A model generated the notes under the pieces. That model was given only the letters and a program-made list of their open reading frames with translations, made no database searches and was not told where the DNA came from. A program made the translations under genes and the position numbers. A stretch of DNA of 64,000 nt from Clostridium simiarum (lineage in GTDB: Bacteria; Bacillota; Clostridia; Clostridiales; Clostridiaceae): assembly GCF_018919175.1 (NCBI RefSeq), contig NZ_JAHLQL010000001.1:1178001-1242000 (forward strand), written 5' to 3'. This document shows positions 1 through 9,214 of the stretch, piece by piece (within the stretch, counting starts at the first letter, position 1; each line of letters begins with the position of its first letter).

Positions 1-60
1 ACTTTAAAATACTTAAATATGCTGTTATTAAATCAAGTTTACTTTTATTATTATATCCCA
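1..60 (-). CDS. Possible start of a further gene, cut by the window edge
   Basis: Downstream of the ABC permease on the minus strand, a frame starting at a GTG (position 60) stays open to the window edge, reading about 20 residues that begin MGYNNKSKLDLITAYLSILK. No convincing Shine-Dalgarno sequence precedes it. It could be a second permease subunit of the same operon. The stretch is too short to identify. Confidence 0.25.
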
Positions 61-71
61 CTTTATCTATA

Positions 72-1247
72 CTATTTAATGTGTTCACCTACAGCACCTC
101 TTTTCTTTGACCATATAAGTGATGTAATTAAAATTAATACAACAGAAACTATCATATAAAATATCCTATTATTAGCTATGCTACTACTCCATTTAATATA
201 ATTTGAATAATCTCCAAAAGTGTTAAACCTAATAACAAATTTACTTAAAGAGTAATCTCCCCCTAAAGTTTTTATAGAATTAATCCATAGTATAAATTGC
301 ACAGGTATGGCTATTATTCCATTATTAAAAATAACTGAAATTAACATACCTAAAGCAATTGTAAAAAATATGGTTGGTGCTATCCACCAAAGGGTAAATT
401 TATAAAATGCTAGTATACTAATATCATAATTATTAAACTTCCCTATGTTATAAAAAATTACAGTAGCATGAGTTGCAAAGAGAAGATATGGTATTAGTAA
501 AGCTACACATAAAGCAGCATACTTAGACAATATATAAGTATATGAAGAAACACTTCTACTACAAATTAATTCTTGCATTTTGCTTCTTTTATCTTTCATA
601 AGTATAAAGGCAGCTAAAAACACTGGAAAAAATCCGGCTGTAATTCCCATGTAATCTGAAAATTCTCTTGCAGCAGCATTAGTTACCTTGTCTTTTTCTA
701 AAAGATCTTTATAATCCTTAACAGCATCTTCATAGGTTTTAGGTTCACTAAGTCCTATAAGCCTCTTTTTATCGCTATAATTTGTTGATCCACCTAACTT
801 TTTATCTAAATCTCTCACAATATTTAAATACTCTTCATAAGATACCTTTATTAATCCTTCATCATTATTATTTAAGTATTCCTCTGGCGCTATTTTTTCC
901 ATGGCTTCCTTGAGATATTGTTTTTGATTATCATCTAGATTTACCTGTGTATTTAGTAATAATCTTTCCTTAAGTATATATCCTTCTTCATAATCTCTAT
1001 ATAAATTCATATAAACTTCTCTAATTTCTTTTTTAGGATCTGTTATATCCTTGTATCCGTACCCCTTGTATATTCCTGAACTCAGCTTTTCTTTTAGTTC
1101 ACTTGGAGGTATAGGCTTAAAATCCTCTGTAGTCTTTGACGATGAAAATTGCGTAAAATAAAAAAGTCCAACAACTACTATAAAAATATATAAAGTAATA
1201 TCCTTAAATATATATTTAAATTCCTTTTTAAGTAGATTCCAAAACAT
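72..1247 (-). CDS. ABC-2 type transporter permease
   Basis: A 391-residue membrane protein with one N-terminal transmembrane segment (about residues 15-33), a large hydrophilic extracytoplasmic region (about 35-200) and a C-terminal set of about five to six transmembrane segments. This is the usual plan of ABC-2 permeases with a big loop after helix 1. It lies 3 nt downstream of an ABC ATPase and ends an operon of sigma factor, small membrane protein, ATPase and permease. It is probably the membrane half of an exporter. The substrate is unknown; cell-envelope or antimicrobial-peptide stress is a guess from the ECF sigma partner. Confidence 0.85.
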   Translation of the reverse strand: MFWNLLKKEFKYIFKDITLYIFIVVVGLFYFTQFSSSKTTEDFKPIPPSELKEKLSSGIYKGYGYKDITDPKKEIREVYMNLYRDYEEGYILKERLLLNTQVNLDDNQKQYLKEAMEKIAPEEYLNNNDEGLIKVSYEEYLNIVRDLDKKLGGSTNYSDKKRLIGLSEPKTYEDAVKDYKDLLEKDKVTNAAAREFSDYMGITAGFFPVFLAAFILMKDKRSKMQELICSRSVSSYTYILSKYAALCVALLIPYLLFATHATVIFYNIGKFNNYDISILAFYKFTLWWIAPTIFFTIALGMLISVIFNNGIIAIPVQFILWINSIKTLGGDYSLSKFVIRFNTFGDYSNYIKWSSSIANNRIFYMIVSVVLILITSLIWSKKRGAVGEHIK

Positions 1248-1250
1248 AAA

Positions 1251-2114
1251 CTATACCTCCTTCATAAGCTTCATATAAGCATCTTCAATAGATGGTTTAA
1301 CACTTTCCGCCTTATCAAAAGGTTTTTCTTCTGATATAAATCTTAGTTTTATTAAATCTCCTTCTGAAACTGTAGATATTATCTGATATTTATTTCTTAC
1401 CCTATCAAGTTCATCCCTATTAATATTAGCTGTCCAAACATATCCTTCTGCCTTTTCTAAAAGACTCTTAACCTTACCTGTATATAGAAGTCTTCCTTCA
1501 TTTAAAATAGCTAAATTCTCACAAGTAAACTCAACATCTTCTACTATGTGAGTAGATAAAATAACAATTCTATTTTCCGAAAAGTCTCTTAAAAGATTAC
1601 GAAATCTTATTCTTTCCTCAGGGTCTAATCCTGCTGTTGGTTCATCTACGATTATGATCTTAGGATTATGAAGTATAGCTTGTGCAATACCTAGCCTTCT
1701 TTTCATTCCACCAGACAAAGCTTTAACCTTGGTATTAAGGTGATTTTCAAGGTTTACTTTTTCAAGTAAATATCCTATTCTTTCTTTTCTTAGGGCTTTA
1801 TTTGTAATACCTGATAAAAGAGCTAAATAATCTAAAGCTTCATATACAGACATGGATTGATAAATAGAAAAATCTTGGGGCAAATACCCTATTATCTCTC
1901 TTACTTCCTTCTTATTAGTTATATCTATATTATCTATCTTTATATGTCCTTCACTTTTAGGTATTAAAGTGGTAAGTATTCTCATTAAAGTAGTTTTCCC
2001 TGCTCCATTAGGACCTAAAAGCCCAAACATTCCTTCTTCAATATTTAAATTAATACCCTTAAGCACTTCTTTGTTACCATAAAGCTTTTTTAAATTTTCT
2101 ATTGTAATATTCAT
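1251..2114 (-). CDS. ABC transporter ATP-binding protein
   Basis: A 287-residue nucleotide-binding subunit. Visible motifs are Walker A GPNGAGKTT (about residues 34-42), signature LSGGMKRRLG, Walker B IIIVDEPTAGLDP and the switch histidine in LSTHIVEDVE. The C-terminal 70 residues are a linker typical of ABC-2 exporter ATPases. It overlaps the preceding small membrane protein gene by 4 nt and is followed after 3 nt by its permease. The GGAGAG ribosome site supports the ATG at 2114. Energises export of an unknown substrate. Confidence 0.92.
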   Translation of the reverse strand: MNITIENLKKLYGNKEVLKGINLNIEEGMFGLLGPNGAGKTTLMRILTTLIPKSEGHIKIDNIDITNKKEVREIIGYLPQDFSIYQSMSVYEALDYLALLSGITNKALRKERIGYLLEKVNLENHLNTKVKALSGGMKRRLGIAQAILHNPKIIIVDEPTAGLDPEERIRFRNLLRDFSENRIVILSTHIVEDVEFTCENLAILNEGRLLYTGKVKSLLEKAEGYVWTANINRDELDRVRNKYQIISTVSEGDLIKLRFISEEKPFDKAESVKPSIEDAYMKLMKEV

Positions 2115-2395
2115 ATTTCAATTCTCTCCTCTCTATTCTCATAAAAGCATGCCATTGAAAGTATAATTATAGATAAAAGCCATAGGACTCCAATATTGAA
2201 CTTTGTAATTTCCATTACAAAACCAAGTAACATAGAAATTAGTATTGAAGTTATAAAAGACTTTATCCTCCTCTTTCTAAGTCTTCTACAGTTTTCCTTT
2301 ACCAGCTCTTCTTCAGCTTTTAAATATTCTAAGTATCTTGCTTTTGACCAAATACCCTCTAAAAATTCCTTATCTTCTTTTGACATCTCCTTCAA
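2111..2395 (-). CDS. Small membrane protein, possible anti-sigma factor
   Basis: A 94-residue protein with a charged, helical N-terminal half (about residues 1-45, ending in a basic LRKRRIKS stretch) and two closely spaced transmembrane helices (about 48-85). It starts at a TTG 3 nt after the sigma factor stop, with AGGAGGGG six bases upstream, and overlaps the ATPase gene. An immediate downstream partner of an ECF sigma factor is often its anti-sigma factor. The topology fits, but no zinc anti-sigma HxxxCxxC motif is visible, so the role is inference. Confidence 0.6.
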   Translation of the reverse strand: MKEMSKEDKEFLEGIWSKARYLEYLKAEEELVKENCRRLRKRRIKSFITSILISMLLGFVMEITKFNIGVLWLLSIIILSMACFYENREERIEI

Positions 2396-2398
2396 TAC

Positions 2399-2926
2399 TT
2401 ACCCCTCCTCTTTAATCAAAACTTTTAATCTCTGTCTTGCCCTATATATTAAGATTTTAATCTGCATTAAGTTCTTCCCCATAATTTTAGCTGCATCCTT
2501 ATAGCTAAATTCTTGAAAATCTATTAAATAGATAATGGTTTTATAATCGTTATTTAATTCATTAATCTTTTCTTTAATCAGTGCCTGCTCTTCTTTTTGT
2601 AATACAATGTCCTCAGTTTCCTTTGGAAAAATACTTTCAGGAATTTTATTTAAAGTTATATCATGATTTTTTCTTATATAATCAATACTTTTGTTTCTTA
2701 ATATTGTAAACAGATAAGTCTTAAAAGCGTATTTTTCATTATATCTTTCTTTATAAACATAAATATAAGTAAAACTATCCTGTGCAATATCTTCTGATAT
2801 ATGATAATCATGTACAAAGCTTTGACAAAAATTTATAGCATTTTCCCTATACTTAATAACAAGTCTTTCAAAGCTTTCTTTATCTCCAGCTTTAAAGTTT
2901 TTCATTAATATCAAGTCTTCCTCCAC
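2399..2926 (-). CDS. RNA polymerase ECF-type sigma factor
   Basis: A 175-residue sigma-70 family protein. Region 2 is at about residues 15-80 (RENAINFCQSFVHDYHISED, then the FKTYLFTILRNKSIDYIR helix). Region 4 is at about 115-170 (FSYKDAAKIMGKNLMQIKILIYRARQRLK helix-turn-helix). Region 3 is missing, as in the ECF group. The start is a GTG with a GGGGGGAG site very close upstream. It is first in a four-gene operon with a small membrane protein and an ABC transporter, so it probably drives its own transporter operon. Confidence 0.9.
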   Translation of the reverse strand: MEEDLILMKNFKAGDKESFERLVIKYRENAINFCQSFVHDYHISEDIAQDSFTYIYVYKERYNEKYAFKTYLFTILRNKSIDYIRKNHDITLNKIPESIFPKETEDIVLQKEEQALIKEKINELNNDYKTIIYLIDFQEFSYKDAAKIMGKNLMQIKILIYRARQRLKVLIKEEG

Positions 2927-3083
2927 TATCTCCCCCCCTTGCCTTACGTAAAGTTCTTTAAGTTATAAACATAATATCTTTATATTTACTTTAGTTACTT
3001 TTTAAAAAAATACTTAAATCAAATTGCATACACTACTTATTCGTATGTACTTAGAAAAAGTTACACCTAAAATACTAAAATGA

Positions 3084-3111
3084 AACTCCTATTCACATAT
3101 GTTCATAGGAG
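3084..3111. repeat. Inverted repeat ACTCCTAT/ATAGGAGT
   Basis: An 8-bp perfect inverted repeat with a 12-nt partly palindromic centre, between the ECF operon promoter region and the exporter terminator. It lacks a clear T-tract, so it may be an operator rather than a terminator. Confidence 0.4.
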
Positions 3112-3155
3112 TAAGCTCATTTTTCCAAATATAAACTTTATAGGCTAACTTAATA

Positions 3156-3188
3156 AAGGGTATTCACCTTTTTTAAGTGAATACCCTT
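3156..3188 (-). terminator. Intrinsic terminator after the ABC exporter pair
   Basis: Twelve-base-pair stem AAGGGTATTCAC/GTGAATACCCTT with a short A/T-rich loop, directly after the stop of the downstream exporter gene. Confidence 0.75.
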
Positions 3189-3195
3189 CTTATTT

Positions 3196-5028
3196 TTAGG
3201 AAACAACAGTCTTACTTTCCATTTCTTTTTCCTCAAGAAGTTGATTTGTATAAAGATTATAGTAATAACCTTTTTTCTTTATAAGCTCTCTGTGGGTTCC
3301 AGCTTCAGTAATTTTTCCTTTTCTTATAACAAGAATTTTATCTGCTGAAACTATAGTGGAAAGTCTGTGAGCTACTACAAAACTTGTTCTATTTGAAAGA
3401 ACCTTTTCTATAGCATTTTGTATCATTCTTTCTGTTTCTGTATCTATAGAGGAAGTAGCTTCATCTAGAACAAAGAGAGCTGGATTTGCAACTATTGCTC
3501 TTGCAAAGGAAATAAGTTGTTTTTCTCCTGTAGAAAGGTTTCCTCCACCTTCTCCAACTTCTGAGTCATATCCTTTTTCCATTTTCATTATAAAGCTATG
3601 AGCATTTACAAGCTTTGCTGCTCTTTCAATTTCCTCATTTGTCGCCTCAAGTTTTCCATAGGTGATATTGTCTTTAACAGTTCCACTAAAAAGATGTGGA
3701 CTCTGAAGCACATATCCTATATTGGACTGAAGCCATAATATTGATCTTTCTCTATAGTCTTTTCCATCAATTAATATTTCTCCACTTGTAGGTTCATAGA
3801 ATCTACAAAGCAGGTTTACTATAGTGCTTTTTCCAGAGCCTGTTTCTCCAACAAGGGCTATGGTTTCACCTTGTTTTACCTTTAAATTAAAGTTTTCAAG
3901 AACTTTTTCTCCATTTTTATAAGCAAAACATACATTTTTGAATTCAATATCTCCATGAATTTTTTCCCAGTTTTCTTTTTTACCATGAAACAAGTCTCCA
4001 TATTTTTTTATTACATCTTCCCTGTCCCATATATCTGGCTCAGTTTCTATAAGAGATATTATTCTTTCTGCTGATGCCTGCGCATTTTGCAGTTCTGCAA
4101 GAGTTCCTGCTAGCTGGCTTACAGGATCGAAAAACTGTATAGTATATGAGATAAACATTATAAAAGTACCATAGGATAAAGTTTCAGAAATAACACTTTT
4201 TCCTCCAAACCATAATGCAAAACCTGTTCCTATACTTCCCATGGACAAAACAATAGGAAGAAATAGGGCAGAGAACATAGCTGCTTTTACAGAGGAATTT
4301 CTCATTTTAGCTGCATCCTCTTTAAACTCTTTTAGATTTTCTTCTTCTCTAACAAGAGTTTTTGTAGTTTTAGCTCCAGATATTTCTTCACTAAAATCTG
4401 CTGTTAATTGAGAATTTAATTTTCTTACACTTCTATAGGACTTTAAAATTTTCTTTTGAAAATACATTCCTATAATAAATAGTGGAGGTACTACACTCAT
4501 ACTTATAAGGGTTAGCTTTACGTTGTTATAAAGCATTATTCCTATAAAAGCAATCATCATAGCTAGTGCCCATACCATATCTATTAATCCCCAAGATATG
4601 ATTTCACTAAGCCTTGTCACATCTGAGGTCATTCTTGCCATAAGCCATCCTACTGAAGAATTATCGTAATAAGAAAAGGATAGCTGTTGAAGCCTTTTAA
4701 ATCCAAGATTTCTTATATGATAAGCAAGATAGGTTTCAATTTTACCTGCTTGCATTATAAATAATTTTACATTTAGCGCTTGAAAAGCAATTACAGAAAA
4801 ATAAATTATTGCAAATGTTTTAAGTCCTTCTGAACTTTTCTCTACAATAAAATTATCAATGGCATATCGAGTAAGTAGTGGCATTACAGCGTCCACCCCA
4901 GCTACTCCAACCATTAGAAAGGCTAAAAATATAAGTCCTTTTTTAAATTCTGAAAGATATTTAAAAAGTTTTCGCCAAATACCTATATCTATTTTTTCTG
5001 TTGCTTTATTTTCATCTATTCTAGCCAT
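3196..5028 (-). CDS. Heterodimeric multidrug ABC exporter subunit, BmrD-like
   Basis: A 610-residue half-transporter: a six-helix type IV exporter membrane domain (about residues 20-330), then a nucleotide-binding domain with Walker A GETGSGKST, a degenerate signature (LSTGEKQLIS instead of LSGGQ) and Walker B LFVLDEATSSID. Its partner gene lies 15 nt upstream and has a full signature. Such asymmetry is usual in heterodimeric exporters of the BmrCD/YheHI type. Probably exports drugs or lipophilic compounds. The ATG is preceded by AAGGGGGA. A terminator follows. Confidence 0.85.
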   Translation of the reverse strand: MARIDENKATEKIDIGIWRKLFKYLSEFKKGLIFLAFLMVGVAGVDAVMPLLTRYAIDNFIVEKSSEGLKTFAIIYFSVIAFQALNVKLFIMQAGKIETYLAYHIRNLGFKRLQQLSFSYYDNSSVGWLMARMTSDVTRLSEIISWGLIDMVWALAMMIAFIGIMLYNNVKLTLISMSVVPPLFIIGMYFQKKILKSYRSVRKLNSQLTADFSEEISGAKTTKTLVREEENLKEFKEDAAKMRNSSVKAAMFSALFLPIVLSMGSIGTGFALWFGGKSVISETLSYGTFIMFISYTIQFFDPVSQLAGTLAELQNAQASAERIISLIETEPDIWDREDVIKKYGDLFHGKKENWEKIHGDIEFKNVCFAYKNGEKVLENFNLKVKQGETIALVGETGSGKSTIVNLLCRFYEPTSGEILIDGKDYRERSILWLQSNIGYVLQSPHLFSGTVKDNITYGKLEATNEEIERAAKLVNAHSFIMKMEKGYDSEVGEGGGNLSTGEKQLISFARAIVANPALFVLDEATSSIDTETERMIQNAIEKVLSNRTSFVVAHRLSTIVSADKILVIRKGKITEAGTHRELIKKKGYYYNLYTNQLLEEKEMESKTVVS

Positions 5029-5043
5029 TAAACAATCCCCCTT

Positions 5044-6849
5044 TTACCCATTGCAAGCCTTCTTTTCTTCTTCGTCAAAGGTATCCAATGAATTTTGTAT
5101 TTCCCATATTCTCTTATAGATACCCTCTTTGCCTATAAGCTGATTATGAGTACCTATACTTTCAATTTCCCCTTGATTTAAAACTATAATTTTATCTGCA
5201 TCCATAACTGTTGAGATTCTATGAGAGATTATGAATGTAGTATTATCTGTACTTTTCTTTTTTAACTCTTCTCTAATTACCCTATCTGTTTCTGCATCTA
5301 CTGCACTTAAGGAGTCGTCAAATATTAATATAGGCATATTTTTTATAAGTGTTCTTGCTATTGCAACCCTTTGCCTTTGTCCTCCAGATAGAGTAACTCC
5401 CTTTTCTCCAACTATGGTGTCATAACCCTTTTCAAAGGAAGTTATAACTTCATGTACTGCTGCTGCAGTAGCTGCACTTTCAATTTCTCTATCATTAGAG
5501 TCTAATTTAGCTATCATAATGTTTTCTTTTATAGTTCTTGAGTAAAGGAAAGGTTCTTGAAGTACTATTCCTATATTGTTTCTTATCCATTTTCTTTCAA
5601 TATCCTTAAGTTCTATACCATCTATCTTTATAGAACCACTGTTATAGTCATAAAGTCTTAATAAAAGATGAACTAGAGAAGATTTACCTGATCCAGTAGG
5701 TCCAACTATTGCTATAGTTTCACCTTTTTTCACATTAAAGCTCAAATTATTAAGAACATTACTATCCTTTTCATATTCAAAGCTTACATTTTCAAAAGTT
5801 ATTTCTCCTTTAATATCAGGCTTTAAAGCTTTACCATGTTCCTGTTCTACTGGTATTTCAAGAATATTTGTAATTCTTCCAAGAGAAACAGTCATCTTTC
5901 CCATGTCTGAAAGAATTCTTCCAAGCTGTCTTACAGGCCACAATAACATTCCCTCGTAAGTGTTAAATACAACTAAAGTACCAAGGCTTATCTCACCTTT
6001 ATTGGCATAATATATACCTGCAATTAAAACTAAACCAATTTGAGTCATACAAAGCAAGTCTGATATTGACCAATAATTAGAAAGTAGTTTAATTAACTTG
6101 AAATTTAAATCCCTATATTTACCATTTTGTTTTTCATATTTTTCAATTTCAAAAGTCTGTCTTCCAAAAGCTTTTACTACCCTAACACCATTTAAATTTT
6201 CTTGAAGTACGGAAGTTAGAGCCCCCTCTTGTGTGTCAGCCTTTTCAAAATTATGCTTAATCTTTTTAAAGAACACATAAGAGAATACGAATATAAATGG
6301 TACTACTACCATAGCAATCAGTGTCATTTTTTTGTTTAGTGATAGCATCATTATAACGGCAAAAGTCACTATAAAGATTGCTCTTCCTATATCTACAAGT
6401 TGCACTGCAAAGAACCTTCTAACTGTATCCACATCTGATGTACAACGTTGTATTAAATCACCAGATTCTGAATTTACATGATATGAGTATGGTAAGTTCT
6501 GAATGTGATCATAAAGCCTTACTCTTATATTCCTTGCAATGTTTTCAGCAGCCTTAGATGAAAGCTTTCCTCTTAAAAACAAGAAAATACCTCTTATGCT
6601 GGTTAATGCTACAAGGATCAAAGAGCATATCCATAAGTTTCTTGCAAGTACCCCTTTTCCACCTACAAATTCTATCAGTCTTTCAATAAATGGTGGCGCA
6701 CTTAAAGGACTGTTCCCAATAATAGAATCTATTGTTGTTTTTATAATCATGGGTTCTAACATTGCTAAAAATGTTGACATTGCTATAGAAAGTATTGCTG
6801 CAGTATATAATAATCTATTTCCTTTAATTAACTTTAAAAGTTTCTTCAA
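5044..6849 (-). CDS. Heterodimeric multidrug ABC exporter subunit, BmrC-like
   Basis: A 601-residue half-transporter with an N-terminal six-helix membrane domain (about 15-320) and a C-terminal ATPase: Walker A GPTGSGKSS, intact signature LSGGQRQRVAIAR, Walker B ILIFDDSLSAVD. The catalytic glutamate after Walker B is replaced by D (FDDS), which marks the degenerate-site subunit in BmrC-type proteins. The start is a TTG eight bases after GGGGGG. The gene lies behind a long leader with two terminators and short ORFs. In Bacillus the bmrBCD operon is controlled by leader-peptide attenuation. Confidence 0.85.
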   Translation of the reverse strand: MKKLLKLIKGNRLLYTAAILSIAMSTFLAMLEPMIIKTTIDSIIGNSPLSAPPFIERLIEFVGGKGVLARNLWICSLILVALTSIRGIFLFLRGKLSSKAAENIARNIRVRLYDHIQNLPYSYHVNSESGDLIQRCTSDVDTVRRFFAVQLVDIGRAIFIVTFAVIMMLSLNKKMTLIAMVVVPFIFVFSYVFFKKIKHNFEKADTQEGALTSVLQENLNGVRVVKAFGRQTFEIEKYEKQNGKYRDLNFKLIKLLSNYWSISDLLCMTQIGLVLIAGIYYANKGEISLGTLVVFNTYEGMLLWPVRQLGRILSDMGKMTVSLGRITNILEIPVEQEHGKALKPDIKGEITFENVSFEYEKDSNVLNNLSFNVKKGETIAIVGPTGSGKSSLVHLLLRLYDYNSGSIKIDGIELKDIERKWIRNNIGIVLQEPFLYSRTIKENIMIAKLDSNDREIESAATAAAVHEVITSFEKGYDTIVGEKGVTLSGGQRQRVAIARTLIKNMPILIFDDSLSAVDAETDRVIREELKKKSTDNTTFIISHRISTVMDADKIIVLNQGEIESIGTHNQLIGKEGIYKRIWEIQNSLDTFDEEEKKACNG

Positions 6850-6889
6850 AATAATCCCCCCTATATTGTGCTAGTGAAATTTCCTTAAC

Positions 6890-6949
6890 TCAGGTGTAAA
6901 AAGTAGAATCCCAGCCTTTAATTTTTTCTTTAACATAATTTTTAATCAC
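6890..6949 (-). CDS. Possible short leader ORF before the exporter operon
   Basis: A GTG start with AAGGAGTG eight bases upstream reads 19 residues (MIKNYVKEKIKGWDSTFYT) and stops about 40 nt before the exporter TTG. The same spot also holds ATGTGA, a start codon directly followed by a stop. Either could hold a ribosome at this place, downstream of the second leader terminator. Confidence 0.4.
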   Translation of the reverse strand: MIKNYVKEKIKGWDSTFYT

Positions 6950-6980
6950 ATTTACCACTCCTTTTATATTTTTATAAAAT

Positions 6981-7200
6981 AAAAAACCGAAGAATATGAT
7001 ATTCTACGGCTCTATACGCATAAACTGGTTCTTAACTTAAGATGAAGTTTAGTTAACAAAACTACTTTCTTCTAAGCTAAGAATTTTAAATCTTATCCAA
7101 AGACTCAGTATCTGCATACAAAGTATGGAGTACTTCTGATCTACAGATATTGACTAAGGATAAAGTTTTTAACAGTATATATCTTTTTTTACATATATAC
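6981..7200 (-). promoter_or_regulatory. Structured leader with intrinsic terminator before exporter operon
   Basis: On the minus strand this stretch contains a long imperfect stem (TTATCC and TATCTG pairing with CAGATA and GGATAA, about 7077-7165). It ends in a terminator hairpin (6987-7009, CCG.AGAATAT/ATATTCT.CGG) followed by TTTTTTATTTTAT. A terminator inside the 5-prime leader, 130 nt before the first gene, indicates transcription attenuation. The ligand or stalling signal is unknown. Confidence 0.6.
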
Positions 7201-7215
7201 CCTTAAAAATTCGTA

Positions 7216-7247
7216 TAAAAAAGCCATAGGTACACAACCTATGGCTT
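7216..7247 (-). terminator. Strong terminator after a 30-codon ORF
   Basis: Eleven-base-pair stem AAGCCATAGGT/ACCTATGGCTT (7221-7247) with a 5-nt loop and a T-tract on the minus strand. It ends the short ORF unit and may be the first attenuator of the exporter leader. Confidence 0.75.
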
Positions 7248-7271
7248 ATACACATTAATAAAAAAACAAAA

Positions 7272-7364
7272 TTAAAAATGTATTCCAAGATCGTGCATGT
7301 ATAATCTATTAAATTGTACTGAAAGATCAATATTGCCTAGTGGAAATCTTTTATTCCTTAACAT
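7272..7364 (-). CDS. 30-residue SD-led peptide, possible leader peptide
   Basis: A 30-residue reading frame beginning MLRNKRFPLGNIDLSVQFNR, preceded by GAAGGAGG at an ideal 8-nt spacing and followed at once by a strong terminator. It sits upstream of the BmrCD-like exporter, the position held by the BmrB leader peptide in Bacillus subtilis. No family is recognised. It could be the translated sensor of an attenuator or a stand-alone small protein. Confidence 0.6.
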   Translation of the reverse strand: MLRNKRFPLGNIDLSVQFNRLYMHDLGIHF

Positions 7365-7544
7365 GTTCACGACCTCCTTCTTCTAATTTATAGTACTTAT
7401 TTACTACATAACCATTATATACCGTAACTTTATAAAATGCAACAAAAATTTCAGATTATTTTAAAAATATAAATTACCTTAATATTAACTCATATAAAAA
7501 AGATATAACCCAAAAGTTATATTTTAATACTTCTATGGTTATAT

Positions 7545-8444
7545 CTATATTTTCCATTTTATTATTATACTAAGTTTATCTTCTAATAGTTCTGCAAAGA
7601 TTTCATGACCCATTTGCTCGACTAGTTGCTTAGTTATAGCAAGTCCAAGCCCAGTACTTTTTCCACTTCTAGTTCGATCTCTTGTAAAAAAGCGTTGGAA
7701 TAAATGCTTTACATCATCTTCACTTAAATAAGATGCATCATTTGTAAAGGTCATGATTATATGATCCTCTTCCTCTTTTAAAAATATGGCTATAAAATTT
7801 TCACCATATTTAAGCATGTTTTGTATCAAATTTGAAATTATGCGCCTAACTGCACTTTCATCAGCAATAACTAAAGAAACTTTTTCATCTATATTGACAA
7901 TAGGCTCTATCCCTTTACTTAAAAAATCATTATAAAATGAAGCCATCATATCACATATTATATTATATAAATTTAGTGATTTAAGTTCCAATCTATACTC
8001 TTTTCCCTCAAGTCTTGATAAATCATAAAAGCTGCATATCAAATTTTGGAGTGATTTTGTTCTCCTTTTTATTATATCAATATATTGCTTCTTTTCATCT
8101 TGAGACAAGCTATCATCTTCCATAAGCTGAATATATCCCATTATTGATGTAAGAGGGGTTCGTAAATCATGAGATACATTTGAAATAGCTTGCTTAAGTT
8201 CCAAGTCTATCTTCTTATATTCAACTTCTGTTTTCTGCTTTGCCTCTAAAGCTTTATTTATTTCTAAAGTCAGATCCTTTGTTCTTTTATTTGATGATAA
8301 AAGTAATATTTTTGAGTTAGTTTTAACTGTATTACTTTTCCTCAATTGATCAGTTATGCTCTGAATCTCTTTACATAATAAAATATAAAGGGTGGCAAAT
8401 ATACCTGATATAATTATAAGAAAAATAATAATTAACTCTTGCAT
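7545..8444 (-). CDS. Sensor histidine kinase, lantibiotic/bacitracin-type
   Basis: A 299-residue kinase with a single N-terminal transmembrane helix (about 3-24), a coiled-coil region (about 30-75), a HisKA domain with NVSHDLRTPLTSIMGY and an HATPase domain with SNLIQNMLKYG (N box) and STGLGLAITKQLVEQMGH (G box). The short sensor part without an extracellular domain is typical of kinases co-encoded with antimicrobial-peptide ABC transporters. It is last in the order regulator, ATPase, permease, kinase, 20 nt after the permease. It probably phosphorylates the response regulator encoded at 10264-10962. Confidence 0.88.
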   Translation of the reverse strand: MQELIIIFLIIISGIFATLYILLCKEIQSITDQLRKSNTVKTNSKILLLSSNKRTKDLTLEINKALEAKQKTEVEYKKIDLELKQAISNVSHDLRTPLTSIMGYIQLMEDDSLSQDEKKQYIDIIKRRTKSLQNLICSFYDLSRLEGKEYRLELKSLNLYNIICDMMASFYNDFLSKGIEPIVNIDEKVSLVIADESAVRRIISNLIQNMLKYGENFIAIFLKEEEDHIIMTFTNDASYLSEDDVKHLFQRFFTRDRTRSGKSTGLGLAITKQLVEQMGHEIFAELLEDKLSIIIKWKI

Positions 8445-8464
8445 TAATTGTCACCCTTCCTTGT

Positions 8465-9214
8465 TTATTTAATCTCTTTATTTTTGATATACATCATAGT
8501 TAAAGCTGTAAATACTATTATGTATGCAACTCCTACTAATGCGGCAAAAGTCATATTAGAACTTGTTAATTCCATTTTTAATTTATCTAATTGGGTTGTA
8601 ATAAGTATCTTTTGAACATATTCAAATTTATTAGAAACAAGTAATGAAAGTAAACCTATTAACTTCTTTCCTACAAGAAATACTGTTGCATAAACTAAAC
8701 CAAAAATAGTATTGTTTTTAATAGTAAGAGCTAAGAAAGTACCTACTGATATACATGCAATCCATAGTATAGTTGATACTAACATTCTTCCCATAAAATC
8801 ACTTACAAGACTTGCAGAAAAACCTTCTCCAACTCCAAGCAAAATTGTACCACTTCCAAAAAACACTGTTAATATAATAATTGCCGATATTAATGAAAGA
8901 ATAACTGCTGCAATTATTTTTGATAATACGAATTTGTTTCTTGAAAGCCCAAAGGATAGCACATTTTTGAAAGTAAGATTTTTTTGTTCCTCTGCTGTAA
9001 CCATTTCAACTATAGACACTACTAAAAACACTGGTACCATAAGCATCTGAGCAGATGCTTGAATCAAGACTACTAAATTCATAGACTGTCCCACACTACT
9101 TATTTTAATAAGTATATTCATTATTAAGGTTAAGATAGCTATACCACCTGTATATGCCCAAAAATATGTTCTGTTAAAATTTCTGTAAAGTTCAGCTTTT
9201 ATATAATTAAGCAT
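8465..9214 (-). CDS. ABC-2 family permease of a peptide-immunity transporter
   Basis: About 249 residues with six predicted transmembrane helices, in the style of BcrB/SpaE-type permeases. The ATG at 9214 is preferred because GGAGG lies 8 nt upstream; an ATG at 9229 overlaps that site. It overlaps the ATPase gene by 8 nt. With the ATPase and kinase it probably removes bacitracin-like or lantibiotic peptides from the membrane. The substrate is inferred from context only. Confidence 0.8.
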   Translation of the reverse strand: MLNYIKAELYRNFNRTYFWAYTGGIAILTLIMNILIKISSVGQSMNLVVLIQASAQMLMVPVFLVVSIVEMVTAEEQKNLTFKNVLSFGLSRNKFVLSKIIAAVILSLISAIIILTVFFGSGTILLGVGEGFSASLVSDFMGRMLVSTILWIACISVGTFLALTIKNNTIFGLVYATVFLVGKKLIGLLSLLVSNKFEYVQKILITTQLDKLKMELTSSNMTFAALVGVAYIIVFTALTMMYIKNKEIK

